Below are positions 60,606 through 64,000 of a stretch of DNA of 64,000 nt, in pieces (position 1 is the first letter of the stretch; every line of letters begins with the position of its first letter). A model generated the notes under the pieces. The model had not been told where the DNA came from and ran no database searches. It worked only from the letters and a program-made list of their open reading frames with translations. The position numbers and the translations under genes are program-made. The stretch is from Argopecten irradians (lineage: Eukaryota; Mollusca; Bivalvia; Pectinida; Pectinidae), in NCBI RefSeq assembly GCF_041381155.1, contig NC_091134.1, positions 41,251,338 through 41,315,337 of the forward strand, given 5' to 3'.

Positions 60606-61781
60606 TCAAAGCACAAAGTTTACGGATCGTTTTTCCTCCTCTCCCTTTTCACCCATTTCTTCTTCAAACGTCTTAATGAATGTTTTCATTTTGATGAATA
60701 TCCTATCAGTTTTCCTCCTTGAACTGTCCAGCATTCTCTGATTTCTAAGCATTTCAGTGGTGGGTAAAGTATTAGACTGGTTTCTAAGAGTCATTGCTTT
60801 TAGTTCCCGAACAGAGCGTGTTACTACCGACGCTGCGGGTGGGTCTAGGCCAGGTAGTTCCTCCCGTCCCCCATTTGTTAAAGTAGGAAAATGGAGTTCT
60901 GTATCGTCTCGTTTACCCAAACTTCTAGCAACGGAACGGCCAGATGGCTCCCTTCCCCTTTCAGCGAATCGCGAACTCCCTTGGCTTTGAAGTCTTGACC
61001 TGCCTGACGCCTCCCGATATCGCTGTGCCGTGAAATCAGAAAGAACGTTATTCTGTTCTCGACCCCCAGACACATTGAAGTCCTTCGTATTTCCGGCGTA
61101 TATGGATGCACTTCCTCGACTACTCTTCGTCAAAGAAAGCCTTGAGGGCTCTCTATTTGGCTGATCAATAGGCGTTTGTCCAAGCGGCGTTACTGTAGCA
61201 ACGTTTTTTACTATTTCGGTTTTGCTCCTGTTGATGCCTAACGACTTTGCATTGTCTTCCAATGAGGTTCTCTTGCTGATGAAACTTGAATGTTCTTCCT
61301 CTTCATCGTGTATTTCTTTCTGCTTTTTCTTTGACATGTCTGTTTTGCTTCTACGGATGAACGGCAATGGTGGATGATTGGATCTCTGTCGCTTGATCTT
61401 ATTCAGATCTTTATCTGTCGGAACAAACACAGATGTAAACCATTTATCGGGAAATGTCGAGGGATCTCTGTTCAGTTCGGGACGTTTTGGCACGGGGATT
61501 CGAACCGTACTTGAAACTGTCAGAGGTTGATTTAATAAATCCAAACTGTTTGAAGACTGAAGAAATCCATGCATGCTTTCAACTTCCTTTTTGATATGGC
61601 ACAAGTCCTGTTCATGTTGCTCCTTCAGCCTTTTCCGGTCTTTCTGAAGTTTCGCTAAAAATCTATTCAAGGCTTGTTCAAGCTTTTCGTTCTGTAAATA
61701 TACTCCACTGTAGTCAGTTTTCAATTCTTCAACATTCAAGCGCTTGTTCCTCTTCCCTCCCCAAACAACATCGTCACTCAT
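60606..61781 (-). CDS. Uncharacterised coiled-coil protein, intronless CDS, 391 aa
   Basis: I do not recognise the family. The frame is uninterrupted and an in-frame TAG lies 18 nt upstream of the ATG, which supports this start. Base composition is more GC-rich than the flanks, as expected for coding sequence. Residues about 17-73 look like a coiled coil (VEELKTDYSGVYLQNEKLEQ, then basic/acidic heptads through KKEVESMHGF). The middle is disordered and Ser/Arg-rich, with two RSKTE/RSKTD motifs (RRSKTDMSKKK and NRSKTEIVKN) that look like basophilic kinase sites, and repeated GRE(P/E) and SGRS words. The tail is rich in Lys and Glu (FEEEMGEKGEEEKR). No membrane segment or signal peptide. Possibly a cytoskeletal or ciliary lineage-specific protein, but that is a guess. 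Non-coding 5' exons may lie upstream. Confidence 0.72.
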   Translation of the reverse strand: MSDDVVWGGKRNKRLNVEELKTDYSGVYLQNEKLEQALNRFLAKLQKDRKRLKEQHEQDLCHIKKEVESMHGFLQSSNSLDLLNQPLTVSSTVRIPVPKRPELNRDPSTFPDKWFTSVFVPTDKDLNKIKRQRSNHPPLPFIRRSKTDMSKKKQKEIHDEEEEHSSFISKRTSLEDNAKSLGINRSKTEIVKNVATVTPLGQTPIDQPNREPSRLSLTKSSRGSASIYAGNTKDFNVSGGREQNNVLSDFTAQRYREASGRSRLQSQGSSRFAERGREPSGRSVARSLGKRDDTELHFPTLTNGGREELPGLDPPAASVVTRSVRELKAMTLRNQSNTLPTTEMLRNQRMLDSSRRKTDRIFIKMKTFIKTFEEEMGEKGEEEKRSVNFVL

Positions 61782-64000
61782 CCTGGCTAGGTATCTCTAC
61801 ACACACTGCTGGATCTGCTTGCTCAGACTATGAACATCGTCACTACAAGAAACAGTAAACAAAATACATTGAAATCCTGGCCTTATAAAATGTTCTTAAT
61901 TTGGAGGACAGCTACCGTTTACATTATTTAAGGTTTTAATCGACGACAAAGGTGGGATACGTATTATTCGTTGTAGTTTTTATGTAAATAAAGATTTAGA
62001 TAATTAAACTTTATAACACATAAATATTCAACTGAGCTCTTGAATGGGAGCTGTTAAACTAATGCTATACATGTTTGCCTAGCAATGGACGTTTGGCCTC
62101 GCATTGTCTATGCGAAGTGAAAATGTAGATTGGCACAGAGTACATGTACATAATACGTTACATGCGGGGGATATGTCGGACTGTCAAAATTGTTATAAGC
62201 TAAAAGGCTACTGAAAACTTAAAATGAAATAGTGTATAATGACTTTTGTACACTAAAAACTTATTAAAAGTTCTGTGACAAATAAATCATAGCAATAATT
62301 TATCAAGGCAATACTTACTTGATATATATATCCCTGCTACATCTCCAATGGTTAATAGGTTAATAATGCTTGTTTGGATACATATCCACCGGCAATGCTC
62401 AATTTGTTGTCGACATCAGAGGTAAAACAAACTGGCAAATGATCTTTTAGCTTACAAACAATAAGATATGTCTATAAATACATTTAAAGGTGCAGGATAA
62501 GCATCTGATTGTCGTATCAGAAAATCTTTCGTTGAATTTCCCAGGCTTTTGTATGCCGTGAGATTCAGTTCTCCAATATGAAATAATGGCAACAACTTGC
62601 AAAATTATAATATCGCATATAAAATTCTGGATGTGGTTATATGTGGTAAATATATTTAGAATGTATGATCATTGTTGTATAGCCCTGTCGACTGGAAGAT
62701 CATTCCTGTTAACATTGCCACTCAAACGACTCGAGCTAAAACACTACATCAAAACGCGACTCATAACAAAACCCATTGAAAGCGCCAAACAGACGATAGG
62801 TGCATTTGGTACTCGATAAACAAGTGGTAACAAATAGCGTGAACGCTTCGACAGTACTGAATAATACTAATGATGCATTTCCAAGATAAGAGTTGGTAAC
62901 GCCCGTTATCACGGGTTTAATGTATTAGGTATTGTTTTAGGACAAGAGGATATGGATGACGATTGAGGCGAGGTGGATCGTAGATGGAGATAGTATATTT
63001 TTGTATGTAGCCGCTATCTCTTCAATTGTGAACCGCTGATAACTGACTTATATTTAAACAAAAGAGGACAGTATAAAGCTTCCGAAACCTTTGTTTCCTT
63101 TGCCATTTATTCCGTTAGGTGTCGACATGAGATTGTTGTTCAAACAGACAACAAACAAACGTCAATGAGATGCACCATAATTCAATGGTATATTTCTCAG
63201 TTGTTTTCCTCGCTATTCTCAACGATCTAAAATGTATGTAAACAAATACAACTTCTGACTCCTATTTCACAAATATTTTATATCGCTATGAATAGAATCT
63301 TTTTCGAAGAAAGTATCTCGCTATTGATAATGTATTTCAAATTTAAAACTTGTCAAAATATTAATACAACTGTTGACAGAGCTCTTTGAAATATAATGGA
63401 AAACAGGACCACGTGTCTCAGTAATTTGCGCTTTTAACGATGATACCGGCGATACAAATTAGTGCCAAACCTGGGTCTAGTTAGTACATGTAGTTAAACA
63501 TACACAGTACTGTACTAGACATGTTAAGAATCAGTATTGCCTCATTCTACTTCAGTCCTTATGTCGTCCGTAAAACTTTCATAATATCTTCATTAACTTT
63601 CATATTGCAAACCTGAAAGCATTTTTGTAAGCTTGTGTTACATAATCAAACATTACAAACATAATGAAATTCTTTAAGCTTTTTTTAATTAATGTCAGCA
63701 ATGGTATGCCTGGTTGGAATTGATGTCCCAATATTTGCTTTGATAACCTCAACTGTTTAATGTGTTTGGCAAGATATGACAGCGGATAAAAACATGTGTG
63801 GTTTCATATCTGAAACTTAGGTCAATAACATGCCTCCCCTATATACATATATGTGTGTGTGTGGATTGTGTGTTTTGGGTGGCAGCGGTGCATCCATTGT
63901 CTATATCATTACGCATTCAAACATGGTTACGTAAAACATTGTCTATATGCTTATATATATAGTAATATATGCCTAAAAAGGTATTGTCTAATTTTCTGGT
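61782..64000. other. Right-edge intergenic sequence
   Basis: Upstream of the orphan gene. It probably includes its promoter and 5' UTR. I see no further gene, clear element or tandem array. The 77-codon ORF at 62586 has no recognisable features. Confidence 0.55.

Overview
The window is eukaryotic, AT-rich nuclear DNA with short exons, GT-AG introns, dense short inverted-repeat elements and long tandem arrays. Protein matches (SPAG17, MECR, OSCP1, CYP39A1, all recognised from memory of the vertebrate proteins) plus the repeat style, with (GTCC)n tracts and tandem cores of about 155-171 bp, suggest a lophotrochozoan, most likely a bivalve mollusc. The species cannot be fixed from the sequence alone.

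Layout, left to right: the 5' half of SPAG17 (minus, 12 exons, running off the left edge); a short two-way promoter; MECR (plus, one uninterrupted exon); about 6.7 kb of intergenic DNA with small transposon relics; OSCP1 (minus, 10 exons, complete); a second short two-way promoter; CYP39A1 (plus, 13 exons, complete); and an intronless coiled-coil orphan gene (minus). A further intronless NHL-propeller gene lies antisense inside CYP39A1 intron 3. All exon joins were checked by reading phase: the assembled CDSs stay open and give 376 aa (OSCP1), 477 aa (CYP39A1) and 658 codons of SPAG17.

The four conserved genes form two head-to-head pairs, SPAG17/MECR and OSCP1/CYP39A1, with 195 and 167 bp between start codons. 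SPAG17 is a ciliary central-pair protein and OSCP1 is linked to cilia and male germ cells. MECR acts in mitochondrial fatty acid synthesis and CYP39A1 in sterol 7-alpha-hydroxylation. No shared pathway is visible across the pairs; shared promoters are the likely link.

The most striking structure is in OSCP1. The last 44 nt of exon 5, together with its 5' splice site, have been amplified into a 47-bp, roughly 22-copy array that fills the start of intron 5, giving a row of about 20 near-identical decoy splice donors. Second, three sequence-unrelated non-autonomous elements share one chassis: a 5' AACAAG-plus-stem end, a tandem core, a (GGAC)n tract and a 3' palindrome that repeats a 5' motif. 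This resembles Helitron/Helentron-derived elements. Two of them hug CYP39A1 exon 7 on both sides.
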